A stretch of 64,000 nucleotides of DNA from Spinacia oleracea (GCF_020520425.1 NC_079491.1:1426001-1490000), one strand, 5' to 3'; positions 1 to 13,070 are shown, counted from the first letter of the stretch. Numbers and translations are program-made. Notes: a model not told the origin generated them from the letters alone.

Positions 1-112
1 TCATGTTTCAGAGTTTGAAACGGCTACCCATCTCCATTGCATTTTCTTGTGACCCGTAACTAATTTGGTCCTCGCCTGAAAATATATCCATCATTTCTCA
101 TTCCCTCGTATT

Positions 113-292
113 CAGTGGCGGATGTTAGTTGTGCTTAGGGTGGGCCCAATTCCTAGACTGAAACTTTTGTAGTGTATTTTTAGTTAAGCGTACCCCTAAA
201 ATTTGTGTATAATTGTATAAATTACATACTACTACATATTGCTTAATTTTTCTACTGATCTCCCTCGTAAAACGGTTTAAGATCCGTCACTG
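113..292. repeat. hAT-like MITE, same family as the BBE intron 1 element
   Basis: Short terminal inverted repeats are visible: CAGTGGCGGAT on the left and, read inwards from the right, CAGTGACGGATC. The interior (GGGTGGGCC, GTAGTGTA, then ATAATTGTATAAATTACATA) matches the outer element at 48919-49296 base for base over long runs. The flanking octamers are only partly alike (5 of 8), so the target duplication has decayed or the ends are slightly misplaced. A related end, CAGTGGTGGATCTAG, lies at 20681 in an ERdj3B intron. Confidence 0.75.
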
Positions 293-799
293 TGCATATT
301 GCCCGCAATGCTTAAGGAGTCGAATAATATATGGTCCATATTAACCTACATGGCTATATGGATGAAAATTGGATCCAAATAACATGAGAAAATCATGTGA
401 AATAGGAAAAGGGATAAGAGACACATCGTTGCTGCATCAACTTCTTTTGTTGGATAGTAGGGCATTTGATTTGTGAGTCAAAGTTTATCTTTGTATTTTA
501 ACTCTTTAGCTTGAACCCCAGCTAAGCTTTTTGGGGTACAATTTTGGATTTGGATGTTCTAATGGGACAAACAACATGTCTCTAACTAGTGTCAAGAGCT
601 TGGAGTTGGCTTTGAATTATTCATAGTCATAGGCTCATAGCTCGTACATTACAAAAAGTACCCGTTACGTGGAAAGTCCCTGTTACGGGACATCAATATG
701 TGTTCTAGGTGCACGTAAGAGTAATATCTTTAATGATCTTTAGATCCTGGTTGAAAATGATAAGAGATTAAATGATGTAATGAGGCAACTAATATCAAG

Positions 800-1004
800 T
801 AGACAATCATTAGCCCGATCCGTTGGTCTGGCCCGACTCGGCCCGAAAACAACGGGTTTTGGCAGAAAATTTAGGCCCGAATGTTTAATATTTTGGTGGG
901 TTTTGGATAACACAAAATTACAATTTTAGTTATAAATTTGGCTCGACCCGACCTAGCGGCAGAATTTTTAAGTTGTGGCCCAACCCTTAATTTGATTAGC
1001 TCTA
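800..1004. repeat. hAT-type MITE with perfect 8-bp target duplication
   Basis: A 205-bp element flanked on both sides by ATATCAAG (792-799 and 1005-1012). Its ends start with TAGA on the left and TAGAGCTAATCA read inwards on the right, and the interior is rich in GGCCCGACC-type words. An 8-bp duplication with TAGA-type ends points to the hAT superfamily. Confidence 0.82.
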
Positions 1005-1507
1005 ATATCAAGCTTCATAATTAAACCTTATTATTCGATCTTCAGAATGTAATTAAAATCCACGTAGTAAATTAGAGAGGTTTGAAATTATATGGTCTTA
1101 GTATGACGATTGTCTACAAAGTGACAAAACTTGTATACGTGCTACATATGTGACTAGTCTGATTATAACACGTAAAACTATTCTCTTTTTTCATTGATCA
1201 GACCAAAGACACCTAAATCATCACGAAATAGCTAATTAAAAACAAACTCTCACAAGGAAAGATCAAAATTTGTCAAATGTATAACATGTTTGACCAAACA
1301 TGATAAGTATTTAAGAATGTTCTTCTTCCAAAATGCACCTGAAATTATGAGCAAGTTGGAAATACAGAACACCCAGAATTGTGAAGCATGCCACGCTGTA
1401 ATGTTTTATGGATAAGGTTAATAGAAATACATGTAAATAAACAGCCCAAAATACAGTTTGAAAAACACAACTGTTTTTTGTCTCTCACCACACAAATTCT
1501 TATTTAC

Positions 1508-1805
1508 ATGGGGTGTACGATAAATATCGTACACCGAAGTTAAAGTTGACGTAAAATGGTTAAAAGTCACCCTTATATAGGTAAAAGTTATCTACTTTTT
1601 AGTAATAAAAAATTTCATTTTAATAAAAAAATATTTCTTCAAAATCATAATAATGTATAAAATTAATCATTTAACACTTTAAAATGTTTATCTATTAACT
1701 TTTTTTTAATAATATAAAAGTTAGAAAAAACTGAGTAAAAGTTAGAGAAAACTGGATTAAAGTTATGTTGGTGCACAATAAATTTATTGTACAACTTGTG
1801 CACGC
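1508..1805. repeat. dispersed repeat with palindromic ends
   Basis: It begins with a 24-bp palindrome at 1512-1535 (GGTGTACGATA arms around AAT) and ends with an imperfect palindrome containing GCACAATAAATTTATTGT. A truncated second copy of the left part lies at 13071-13206 with the same AAGTTAAAGTTGACGTAAAA core. The superfamily is unknown. Confidence 0.6.
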
Positions 1806-2015
1806 AAGACCTTTTGCTCTCACCAAATTAAAACCTTAGTTTTGGTCTCAGATTCTCTGAATTCGAGAAGTTGTCTTGTTGTCCATCCTCCTTTTTCTGA
1901 CGTGGAATTCTTGTTATTATTATTTTAATTAATCTCAATCTGACTCATGAATATTCATTCATTATCTTTAGTTTCACATCAAAGAATATTTCATGGCCAC
2001 AACAATTTTCTACTC

Positions 2016-2019
2016 CTAT

Positions 2020-2050
<31 letters not shown>

Positions 2051-2054
2051 TTTT
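2016..2054. repeat. (TATT)n microsatellite
   Basis: About nine consecutive TATT units followed by a T-rich tail. A simple repeat with no visible function. Confidence 0.9.
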
Positions 2055-3739
2055 ATTGTTGTGTACAAATTATTATAAAAATTGCATGACGGTTCATATA
2101 TTCTCAGTTTTCAACTAGCGTAGTATACTGTTAAGCACGATTTGACAATTAACTACAAGTAAGTAACTAGCAATCTGATGGGAAAACGTGCTAGTTTCCT
2201 ATTAAACCGTCTCTGTTCAGTATAGTATCAGCATGCCGGCTAGGTTGGAGATGGATCTTGTGACATGTTTGAGCATTTGCAATTTATAATTGACAGCAGG
2301 TTTTTTATAAGAATTTATATTAACTACTTTATTTTTTATTTAAAAAAAATGATGGATGGATAATTTGGATGGAAGGAATAAGATGTAAAAGTGATATGAA
2401 AGAGAAAATTAGCCATTAAAAGGAATTCAAGTAGCATAAGAACACACAATTGCTTGTTTCACTTAACTACTATTTGAAGAACTTGATTGCATGAAGCTCC
2501 AAATAACTGAATAAGGTGTAAATTTAGCAAATAAGACAAATTAAAAATCAATGTAGCTTGCAAAAATATCAAACCCAAAGATGGACAATTCTATTATTAT
2601 TATTATTATTGGTGTAGAGGTCACTTTCATTATTAAATCATAAACAAGGTGAAAACAATTTTGAATATACGTTAATGGGACCTAAACCTAATTGACAATA
2701 GTTTATCACGACAACTCTAAATATTTGAAAAAGGTGTTTTTTCACATTGAGAAATAAAAATGTATTGTGTTACCTAAATATCTACGGAGCATATAATTAA
2801 GAAAGTTCTTTAAAATTAATATTGTTCCACGTGTATTGAATATATGAGTTTGACTATGCATTCTCCCCGTTCGTACCCAAGCAAATCAATCGATTAAGGT
2901 TGTAAAATAAAGATAACTAAATTGAGGATAACATACAAGTACATGATAATTTGATTCAAACTTAATATTTGATAATAGGGATATTATCCCTATAATTTAA
3001 AATTGAAACTTTTTTCGAAGCCTAAATAATCGAAATTATCTCTTCAGGTACATATACAGGAAAACAACATTTCCCGTTTTTCATTTCGTAATAATAGGAT
3101 TTGGTACGTGCATTAGAAAATTAAAAAGACGTTATATGTCAACGTATAAAATAGTTATAAGTTAAATAAAAACTTTTTGTTAGAACAAAAATCCTTCAAA
3201 TAAAATCTCAATGAAGATTCATGATTAAAATGGAAAGCGTGATAATTGAAAGAATTAATTCATGATTGTGATCTTACTACAAGGACAGTTCATCCAAGAC
3301 TAGCCATTCAAATTCAATATAATTTCCAAAATATCTGCACAATTTGAGTCCTACATTAATAAAAACCACAACATAAATAAATTCGTATTTTTGTATAAAT
3401 ACGGTGTATCATACAGTAATTTCAAATTCGTGTACGGAGTATATGAATATGACATCTAACTTGTACAATGTATTTAGCTACAATTACCATATGTTTACAA
3501 TAAAGAGAAGAAAATAAAATAAACTACAAATAATGTCTCTTTTTTTTTACTGACATTTTAATTTCTTTTTCTAAGGACAAATAATTGCCTACTGCTCTTC
3601 ACGTATGAAAAATTATGCAGAGCTTCTAAATCTCAAATGAATAAAGAATAATCCCAACAAATTTGGGAAGCCATTTTCTGTACATTTTTTTTCATCTGCA
3701 TCATCCCAAACCAATAATTAATCACACACGTAATCGTGA

Positions 3740-6700
3740 TTAACTGTAATTAATCACGCTGTAAGCGCCAATTAGCAGCATTCTAGCAGGAAACAAGAGC
3801 ACAACAAGCAAATGCATATGCTGTGATGCAACAAGCCTACTAAAACGTTTCAAAGACTCCTTCCCGGTCTTGACCAACCCGGCAAACTTGATTTTCGCCT
3901 GGCCCACGTTCACCGGGCCCAATGTGGACCCCACAACGATGCTTCTAGCGGCGACACGTGGCATCACGAGAGGCCACCAGACCTTACGGCGCCTCTCCCT
4001 CTCGGCCCTCCTTACGCGGCTGAGTTCTTGGCGGATCACTCCCCTCACGCACTTGAGGTAGGAGTTCATGTCGTGGTCTCGTTGGATGGTCCCGCCGTTT
4101 CCGTAGGCGGCGCGGTCACTTAAGATCTCGAGCGGGTGGGGTATGTTTAAGAACGCGCTCTTCGCAGCTCGGAGTTTCTTTTCTCCCTCACCGACGTCGC
4201 CACCGACCTTGTAGGTTAGGAGGTATAGACCGCTTCCGGAAGGTAGTAGGTCGTGTTGTGGAGAGAACTTTTCGTCCGGCTGTAAAACCAACATCTCTCC
4301 CATAGGTGCATAGAGTAGCTTCTGCAATGGAAAATGGTCATATATGTCAACAAGGATACATCTAAATGCTGAAGTATACTCTTCTATGTAAGATGGTTGT
4401 ATGTCTGATCGGGCTTCGGACCACACCCATGGGCCGTGGGCCTAAACGGGGCCGCCCAAATCAAGTCCAATCTGCATCGTGTCGGGATGAAAAGTTCAAA
4501 ACAAGGCCCGGATCATCATGCCTAAGCTTAATTTTACTAAATTTAGTGTGCTTTGTCGTGCGGGTGTGGCTCAGGCCCGGCCTAGGGCCCACGACTTTGT
4601 GCTCGTGCTGGGCAATGCTTTTTTAAAAATTTTAAAAACATTACTCATAAGAAGGTTTTATGACAAACCCTGTATAACCCATTACAACATATCCAATTAC
4701 TTTCAGATGGTGAAATTACCTGGTTATTCAGGCAAGGAAGGTTCCGGAAGCTTCCATTGACGGCCTTGAGTAACTGTGCAGCAGCCCTAGGGTAATTACA
4801 AGAGAAAGCTCGGGGTACAATATCACGGTGCATCACAATAGCCTGAATATGATTCTTAGGCAACCCGAGCTTGCGCAGCAGCTTATCCCCTCCACACATT
4901 ACACCAGGAGACCCGAAAGTGATGACAGGAAGAAGCGAGGCATACGGGACCTCACCTCGAATGAGCAGCATGAGGTTAATAAGCAACGATAAGCTTCCAC
5001 CAAGCGAATGTCCCGTGAACCGGAATTTGGCACGGGTACCGTGAGTTTTCATAAAGGCGAGAACCTCGGGTAACATTTGTTGATACATGCCCTTTGCAGC
5101 TTCGTATATGCCTCTATGCACCAGCACGTCTAGACCCTGTGTGAAGGAAAAGGGCATGATACTTTATAACGGATTCTTTTGCAAGGGTAGATTTATCATA
5201 TAAATAGTACAAGTTTTACCAAATACATCAAGCTATCAAATGAAAATAGATAACGTATGGAAAACAAGAATAGGGGAAAAAGAACAATTACCTCAAATTG
5301 AACGGGTTCAAAGAGTAGATTGGCCTGCCAAGAAGCTAGAGTCTCAGATCCCTGCACAAAAATTGTTTTAAAGCAATCATTAGATAGGCAGTCGATTAAG
5401 GCTCTGTTCTGTTCACCTTAGTTCCACTTATTTCAAGTTCAGATAAATCCAGATAAGACAAGTTCATGAAATAAGGGTTGACCGGTTGACCAAGTACAAT
5501 TTATAACTAAAAGAAGTTTTGATAATATCCAACAATTTCAGTTAAGTTCAGAAAAAATAAGTGAAAATCACCCTGAATCATGTGATGCATGAACGGGCTC
5601 AGTAAGATACAGTCGAATGTGTGATTTTTTCTAGGTTTTGTTTATTACTAATTTGAATAGTATTGAAACTGACTCCAAAAAAAGTGAATACCTGAATGAC
5701 GAAAAATCTAGTAGCACTCTTATCATCATCACAAATGTACCACTCACACGGTGCAGATCTTATTGAATTCAGATCATCAGCAACAGCCTGTTTCACTTCC
5801 TCCTTTGCAGCAACAACAGCGGTTACTGAATCTGTGGTTGCCATTAAAGAAGCCATCTCTGAATCTGTGTGGTGATCCGCATTGTCTTTCGAGGATCGAG
5901 GGGAAAGGAAATTTCTAGTCCGAGAATGCAAAAAAGAAGCTGCAGAAGCAGCAACTTGAAAAGCAGCCAATTCTCTAACTCGAGATTCTTCGTTCTTATT
6001 TAGATCATCACTTTGTGCCGACTCTACTTGAATGTTGTTTTCTTTGCTTTTAAATTCACCAGATTGTTGTTGTTCGGGTTCAGAATTAGCTAACTGTTCT
6101 TTCTTTTCAGCCTCAGCTAACAATTCCCTCTTTTCGATTGAAGAGGTTACATAACGAAGACCATATCGTTTTAGAAGATTTCTCGGCTACATTCAGAACG
6201 GATTCAAGTCAATTTCCAATATAAACAATAAATAGAAAATGGTAGTTTCTAGAAGCTACATAATTCATAAAACATTGCTCCATAATTCATGCACACAAGG
6301 CTACAAGTCATCATGAATTAAAATATTCTTAAGCCTTGGATTTATATTTTTTGTATTTGTTTTGAAACCAACTTTGTTTATTCAAACATCTGGGGAAAAA
6401 AATACTACTTGCTTACAGGCTTTTGGAATTTATTTCACAAAGTATTGTCATTTAAACAATACTTGGAAAAACCATAAAAAAAATTCTCGTTTAAACAACC
6501 CAATCAATAAGGAATAATACTTAATATTACTCGCGCCAAATTCAGGACTTTGCTAGACAATTTACAACACTTATAGCACTTCCCAATTTAACTCATCATC
6601 AATCAATCTTTCTCTCAATGCATAACCCGCACTACATGCTTTAAATGCGATTCAACAATATATAAACCTCATCGATCTTGAAACCAACTTATTGATCAAT

Positions 6701-8215
6701 TATATTCCAATCACATAAATCATACTAAATACCATTATTTGAGGAAAATAAATCCACACTTTTTCTTGGACCACACCACCAAACTCTTTGAAGCTCGAGA
6801 GTATGCTAAATTAGCTGACCTCAAAGTTCAAACTACTTCCAAAGTTCAAGTTAATGTCAAATAATTGAAATTGTTCATAACTTGATTCTCATTCCTAAAA
6901 AGTAACTTCTAGTTGCATACAAATAGTAGTACTACGTACGATTGAATCACGGCGTATTTGTTAAAGTGTCGAACACAGTTCGAATTACTGATTTGCCCTT
7001 GACTTTTTTCCTAATTTACCAGACAAACCTAACAAATTGCAAGCAGTTGCAACTTGCAATCTACCAGATATTCCAGTTTCCTTTTCCTAACTTTTCAAAC
7101 AGACATAACAAATTGCAAACAGCTGCAACTTGCAATTAGCCAAGTATTACAGATCAGAACAGCTTTTAGCTAAAACTTCCATCATAAAAAACAGCTCAAC
7201 AAACATCTAATACAATATAAAAGCTTAGATTAATAACTTAAACAGCTGAATTAGCAAAAAGCTCAATAAAATAGTACTACTAGATAATTCAACCTGAATT
7301 TGCATAAAGTCTAAATCCTCTTTTTCAGTTTCAATCAAAAAATATCGGAAGACTTTACCAACTAAGCTAACTGACATCTAATGTTCAATCACATAATAAT
7401 TGTGTATAAAACAATAATGTACTACCATTACCATTCAAAAAAATCACCAAAAATACCTAAAATGATCATACTAATAACTAAATAATTAATTAATTTAATC
7501 AAATTCACATGAAAAAAAGAATTAAAGATCATACCTTGATGCTAGGTATACAATAGGCCAAGCTCCCCAAATAAGACATTTGAGCATATAATTTAGCTTC
7601 ACCTAAAGAAACCTTCTTTAACATCTTAGAAAATGAATTTCTATCAAATTCTACACTTTTTTCATCATCATCATTATCACATACTTCACACCCATCATCT
7701 TCCCCACATGAAGAAGATGAACAAGAAGTGGAATTCCCATTCTGCCCTTGCCCCTCATTTTCTCTCTCCTCCACCTCACCACCCTTCCCTTGCTGTTGCT
7801 TCTCTGGGGAAGAAGACCAAAGAGACCTAACATGGAGGATCTTCAAAACCCAATTCTCATTTTGCCCATTTTGCCCCTCTGGTTCACTGGGCCCCACACT
7901 GGTACTAATATCGTCTTCCTCCATCAAAACGGCGTCGTCCAAGGCTACACCTTTGGAATTGGACCTCTGCTTTCTATCTCCCCCGAAAAACAGAGATCTA
8001 AATGGGTAATTAAAAGCTGATAACTTTGTCAACGAAGAAGATGAAGATGATGAACACGACGCCGTTCTATCAACTGAGATTGCATTAGTCGCCGGCGCCG
8101 GCGACCTTCCGACAGAAGAGAGAGATGGGCTGGGCCGGAATAAATCAAGCCCATTATTCCCTGTGATTGTTGAGCCCAAACCATGTAGCCCAGATCTCAC
8201 ACAAAGACTATCCAT
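3740..8215 (-). CDS. PLIP2: plastid phospholipase/galactolipase, PLIP2/3-like, class 3 lipase
   Basis: Five exons on the minus strand: 8215-7535, 6186-5692, 5351-5292, 5136-4720 and 4321-3740, all phase 0, giving 744 residues; from memory Arabidopsis PLIP2 is about 710. PLIP enzymes are chloroplast A1-type acyl hydrolases that release fatty acids from thylakoid lipids, feeding seed oil or oxylipin synthesis. The Ser-rich N-terminus (about 60 residues) suits a transit peptide. An acidic low-complexity stretch, a first conserved block ending LAYCIPSIK and the alpha/beta-hydrolase core follow. The nucleophile motif GHSLGG is in exon 4, then HRDIVPRAF (probable acid) and RDHDMNSYL (probable His region) in exon 5. 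The C-terminus is hydrophobic. I start at MDSLC because it matches the family start; an in-frame ATG at 8341 would add 42 residues. PLIP2 and PLIP3 cannot be told apart here. Confidence 0.92.
4388..4632 (+). repeat. GGCCCG-rich MITE inside PLIP intron 4
   Basis: It lies in the last PLIP intron (4719-4322). Its interior matches the inner element of the BBE intron (48953-49151): CCTAAGCYTAATTTTACTAAATT, CTTTGTCGTG, then GCCCACGACTTTGTGCTC. A left end TAAGATGG resembles the TAAAGATGG end there. The right end is blurred by an A/T run, so the borders are approximate. Confidence 0.65.
5402..5575. repeat. inverted-repeat MITE (GTTCAGATAAG family) in PLIP intron 2
   Basis: Left end TGTTCACCTTAGTTCCACTT pairs loosely with a right end that reads inwards TTCAGGGTGATTTTCACTT. 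The inside is made of short AAGTTCAGATAA-like words in both orientations. Relatives lie at 12541-12735, 34206-34425, 39681-39880 and 45506-45780. Confidence 0.6.
7022..7141. repeat. short direct duplication in PLIP intron 1
   Basis: The block CTAACAAATTGCAAGCAG plus TTGCAACTTGCAAT recurs about 74 bp further on as ATAACAAATTGCAAACAG plus CTGCAACTTGCAAT. It sits in the 1.35-kb first intron (7534-6187), which otherwise shows nothing notable. Confidence 0.7.
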
Positions 8216-8872
8216 TACTACTCGTATTTTTTTCCTGGACTTTTCTGAACTTTTCTGGGTTTTTTCTGGGTTGGTTTTTTCAGTTTTTTCTGAGATTTTC
8301 TGGGGTTTTAAATTAGTGATTGTTTCTGTTGAGAAATACAAGTATTATGAATAAATAAATAGCTCAACTTTTTTGATTTGTTGATTAATTTATAGGAAGA
8401 AGATGAAGAAAGAGGAGAATTGGGGGAAACGCGAAAAAGGCAGGTGGCTGAATTTGCTGCAAATACGTGTATTTCAATCTTTGTGTGTGTGTTTGTTTGT
8501 GAAACGATGAGAGAGAAAGAGGAGGAGAAGAAGAAGTTATTGTGTTAATGTGGGTTACCAAACTAAATACAAACCCTCGCCTATCTAATTGGAAAGTTTC
8601 GAAATTTTGGGAAATGCCGTTTTGTGCAATTTTTATTTATTTATTTAGTTATTTATTTATAAAAATTGGTAAATTGAAACAAAATTGGCAAAAAAGAGTC
8701 CAAGTTCAACAAAAAGGTATGTTTGTGATATTTTTTTGTTGGGTTATGCATTTGTAACATGATTCGTGTATTTGTGAAATTCTTCATAATAATAGTTTAT
8801 CCATATTTGATATTTCAAAATTGTTTTTTTATATCAAATTATAATGTTTATATACAATATGATATTTTGTGA

Positions 8873-9087
8873 TATGTACGACATTGCCACGTCGGTGTCA
8901 AAATATTGTCAAGTGCATGTTATAAATAAGCTTAATATTAATTCTATTTATACCCGTCACGTTTAATTCTTAAACATTTAACATTATTTTTTTTTCTTTT
9001 AGGAGGTATGTACGGCGTGTCGACGTTGCCACGTTAGTGTCAAAATATTGTCAAGTGTATGTTATAAATAAGCTTAATATTAATTCT
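8873..9087. repeat. direct duplication, about 75 bp units
   Basis: Two copies of a block containing TTGCCACGT, GTGTCAAAATATTGTCAAGT and GTTATAAATAAGCTTAATAT, at about 8873-8946 and 9003-9087. The spacer is about 57 bp. The origin is unknown. Confidence 0.8.
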
Positions 9088-10048
9088 ACGTTTAAAACAT
9101 TATTCATGCTATCACTGCATCATCAAAGAAGAGATTGAACACATATAAGCCCAACAAGGTTTTATCCTAAAACAAATGTCGTTTTTCATTGAGAGAAAAT
9201 TAGTCTCAACTCACAAGTGTGAGAGATAGGTGTTAAGAGTACTCCATATGTGAGTGTTGACTTGAGACTAATTGTCTCACATGGAAGAAATAAAAGGAGA
9301 TTAACTAACCTATAAAACTGATTGGTATCTGATGGACTATTTCACCTAATATCAATAACTATGACAGACCTTAACAAAGTTGTATGTAATCAGATCACCT
9401 ATATCGTGAGAACTATGAGAAGAATATATACTTCGTAGGTGATAAGGAAATTGACTAGCGTATAAAATTAGAGTGTTACTATCAACAAAATACTGAGACT
9501 TATGAATTTTTTAAACATTTGAAAAAATGTAGCGTTCTTTCGTTCAATCAAACACTATTCGACCCGACCGACCAGTTTAACAAGTACGAGGCAAGAACGT
9601 GTGTACTTAGTTTGAATTAGCCGAGTCATGGTATGAGTTGTGTGGACTTGTGGTGCAAGTTGCTGAGTGTCATACTTTTGGGACACGAATTGAACTCTGC
9701 TTAAAGGCCTTAAACTCGTCATTGCACAGATATTTCCCATAATTTGGCCATTTCTTCCCTCAAAAGTTTTGGGGGCAGCTACACAAATTGCCACGTCATA
9801 ATTTTGCAGAAGATCTGACTAAATTAATAAAATATCCCATATATACTCTCTTTGGCAAGAAAATAAAACAATTTTCTCTGTTTTGTGTAAGCAATATGTG
9901 AAGTTTCGAGCCCCAATTTTCTAAATAAGATATTAATTCATATATAGATGATAAATCTCCCATTTGCATTGTGAGATAAGTAATGATATGTATTGAGAGA
10001 TCACTGTCATAATTTCTGTCGTATCTTTCTTTTTTCTAAAAAACAATA

Positions 10049-10376
10049 CTCCTTCCGTCCCGAAATATTTGACTTGTTTTCCTTATCGGGCCGTCCCTTA
10101 ATACTTGACCTGTTTCTAAAAATGGAAATATTCTAACAATATTAAATCATTTCTCACTCCACCCCTATTAACCCACATACCCCCTACTCCACACAAAAAA
10201 TAATTAAAAATTCAACTCCTTCTCTCCCCCAACCCCACCTCTTAACCCACCTCCCACTAACTACATTAAAATAATACCCCACTATCAACTACTACCTATT
10301 AAATTAAATAAGTCAATTCAAGTCCCTTAAACTCTGTGCCGGTCAAACCGGGTCGAGTATTCCGGGACGGAGGGAG
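10049..10376. repeat. Stowaway-type MITE
   Basis: The inverted ends CTCCTTCCGTCCCG and CTCCCTCCGTCCCG (read inwards) are flanked by TA on both sides (10047-10048 and 10377-10378). The TA duplication and CTCCCTCCGT ends fit Tc1/mariner Stowaway elements. Confidence 0.85.
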
Positions 10377-10875
10377 TAAATAAATAAGAAGTGCGTCTTT
10401 AGTACTGCACTTGGTGTCTATGGTACAGGTAAACTGTTTCTATTGGTTGTTTAATTGTTTTAGTTAACTAAGGAGTAATTATACAACGAAATTTACTTGT
10501 AGTAATGCGGGTTCTTATTAGGTTGTCTTTTGTAAGATTGTTTGATATTTACTTAAATATCTAACCATGCTCAATAATTCACCAGGTAGGTATTAACTAT
10601 TAAATGAGATTTCTTTTCTTTACAAGAATTTGTATTTTTATTAGAAAATAACTAAAGTTATGCATTACCAAACGATTAACTCATAGATGATGCAATTTTA
10701 AAAAACTGGAGGAGTATTTTGTAAAATAAGTGATCAAAGTATCCCAAAATCTAGTTTTGTAACAAAGATAATCTAAATTTCTAATCATTTTTTTCTATTT
10801 TGGCTAAAAAATTGGCTTTTAAGCTTACTATGTTAATCACTTGATTTTCGCTCATTATTTTTCATTGAATCTATC

Positions 10876-11123
10876 GGTTTTGGATCCTCTAGAGTTCTAA
10901 AATAACTCTACGCGGTAGAGTTTGAGCAATATCAACCATTGAATGGAAAATCAATGGCTCATATATTTTCTTTCCAAAATCTAGTGATCTCTCTTATTTG
11001 TTCTCACCAATATCCACTTCCTAATTTCCCCTTCCCATTAATACGAGCCATTAATTTTAAAATATATGATTTAGATACAACTCTATTTTGTAGAATTTTA
11101 TTAAAACTCTAGAAGATCCGGAC
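10876..11123. repeat. MULE-type MITE with 11-bp target duplication
   Basis: A 248-bp element whose ends share GGATCYTCTAGAGTT in inverted orientation. It is flanked by a perfect direct repeat TTGAATCTATC (10865-10875 and 11124-11134). A 9-11 bp duplication is typical of Mutator-like elements. Confidence 0.78.
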
Positions 11124-11599
11124 TTGAATCTATCATACTTTCCGTAAATTTAGACTTTTGTTGTATGCAATTTGTAAGATCTCATTCACATTTGATCACA
11201 ACATTAAAAACGAATAATTGACAATGAAAATAAAATGACAATACATTTCTTGTTGAGTGGAAGATGAATTATTAAAATTTGACCACATTTTCAGGGCTAA
11301 AACTAAAAGGCGAGTGAAGTGCTTGGAGATCTTTTGACTCGGTAAAGTTTGCATGTGCCCAAAGTAGTTGGAGAGTAGGTGGGACCATTTTGCACTTTTG
11401 CAGCATTCTTGTACGAAATTCATTCATCAAATCAAATTCATTCATCAAATCAAATTCATTTGATAGTTTGGGTGAGTAATTAAATACTTCAGATGAGTAG
11501 TTGGGAATAAGTTATTGGCGGCAAAGTTAGTTGGTAAGATTTTCTCTATAAGAAATTTGGAATCAAATACGTATTTATGTTAGTATGTTACAGATTATA

Positions 11600-11861
11600 C
11601 TCCCTCTGTCCCTTAATACTCGCACCGTTTTGACTTTTCGTACTATTCACATAATTCACTTTGATCATATTTTATTTCTAGTATATGAAAACAAATGTTA
11701 GTATATATAATATATTGTTGGCTTCATCTTAATATATATTTTTAAAATATTAATATTTTTACAAGTTTTTATAATATGTAGTTAAAGATATTGGTGGTCA
11801 AAGTTGTGGATTGACAAGCGTGTCAAGTAGAAACGGTGCGAGTATTAAGGGACGGAGGGAG
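11600..11861. repeat. Stowaway-type MITE
   Basis: Ends CTCCCTCTGTCCCTTAATAC and CTCCCTCCGTCCCTTAATAC (read inwards) with TA on both sides. It is the same subfamily as 40230-40489 and the host of the Helitron at 32216-33463; all three share TCGCACCGTTT near the end. Confidence 0.88.
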
Positions 11862-11945
11862 TAGTTTAGTACCAAATATAGTTTACTACGTACTATATAT
11901 ATGACTATGGTGATTCAAATAATTCTTGAAGATAAAACCAAACTA

Positions 11946-12228
11946 TTTCTTCCGTTCCAGATTAATTGTTACACTTACTTTTGCACAAAGTTTTAGGTGA
12001 TAAGTGCTTGTTTGGTTATCAATTGTTATTTTATTGAAAAAGTAGATGCGATAGGAGTTAGTGGGTATTTTTTTAATTGAATGAGATGGGGTGTTGGGAC
12101 AAAAAAAATTTAGTGGGAAGAGAGAGACAATATAATAATTGTGGGGTCATTCCTAATTTAGAAATGTAACAACTAATTTGGAACGGACGAAAAAGAAAAG
12201 TGCAACAACTAATCTGGGACGGAGAGAG
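11946..12228. repeat. Stowaway-type MITE, second subfamily
   Basis: Inverted ends TTTCTTCCGTTCCAGATTA and CTCTCTCCGTCCCAGATTA (read inwards), flanked by TA. The interior differs from the CGCACCGTTT subfamily. Confidence 0.8.
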
Positions 12229-12540
12229 TAATCTTTTAAGGAAGTAATTCTAGGAAGTACATATCCTAATTATCTTTTTGAAAATATCGACACACATCAC
12301 GTGCATAGAATACTAGTCTTATACAGGTGAAACAATCATAAAATGAAGTGAAATTCTAAGATAGGGAAATAAATCAGATAATTACTAGTCTACCATACAC
12401 AAGATCAACACACTTTTTACAACAATGTGGAGTAATTCATAGAACGGCAACTAGCCTACTATTTAAGGTTGAAATTTGGAATATGAGAAGGGAATCGGAA
12501 TTACCTACACTTCATGCTTACAGTTTTTTGCAAGCATAAA

Positions 12541-12735
12541 AAATGGTTCGTTCTATTTTACCCAAGTATTATAACTTACTTTCACCTTGGATATTCCTCT
12601 ACTTTTCCTAAACTTATTTTTCTTAAACTTAACTTATTTATACTTAATATAGTACTTGTAACTCTTATCTAAACTTATAAACCTATATTTGAACTTATTT
12701 TGTCTTAAACTAAGTGTAAAATGAAGTAAACATCA
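12541..12735. repeat. degenerate member of the AACTTAT-rich MITE family
   Basis: The sequence is built of AACTTATTT and CTTATCTAAACTTAT words like the elements at 5402 and 34206. The ends are degraded, so the borders are approximate. Confidence 0.45.
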
Positions 12736-13070
12736 CGAAACCTAAACAAGATTCGACCAAGATCTTTCACTGAAGTTCGTTTATGGGTTACCATACTTAC
12801 CATACTGAGTTAAGGTTGTTCATTCTTTTTCTGAAAAGGTAGGTCCGTACTCCTTATGTGTAAAGACGACTAACCAATGTGAAATGACTTAAAAGGAGCA
12901 TGTCCTGTTCTGATGTTACCTCTTCGTTTGTGGTCATGTATGTGTCCCAGAAAATTAATGCCACAAATATTGTGGTTGAGAGTATCTTTTAACAAGACAA
13001 GCCCAAGGGATTTGAGTTTACCGAACTGTAAAGAAAAAAAGTACTGAGTAGGTTCCCTTGGTTCAGAATT

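Larger units (their letters stand above)
1..3739. other. intergenic left edge, no gene recognised
   Basis: AT-rich sequence downstream of the PLIP gene. It holds the short elements listed separately at 113-292, 800-1004, 1508-1805 and 2016-2054. Apart from these I see no reading frame or RNA gene that I can support. Confidence 0.7.

Noticed and set aside
7728-8020. overlapping plus-strand frames opposite PLIP exon 1
   Set aside because: Antisense shadows of the Ser/Glu-rich PLIP N-terminus.
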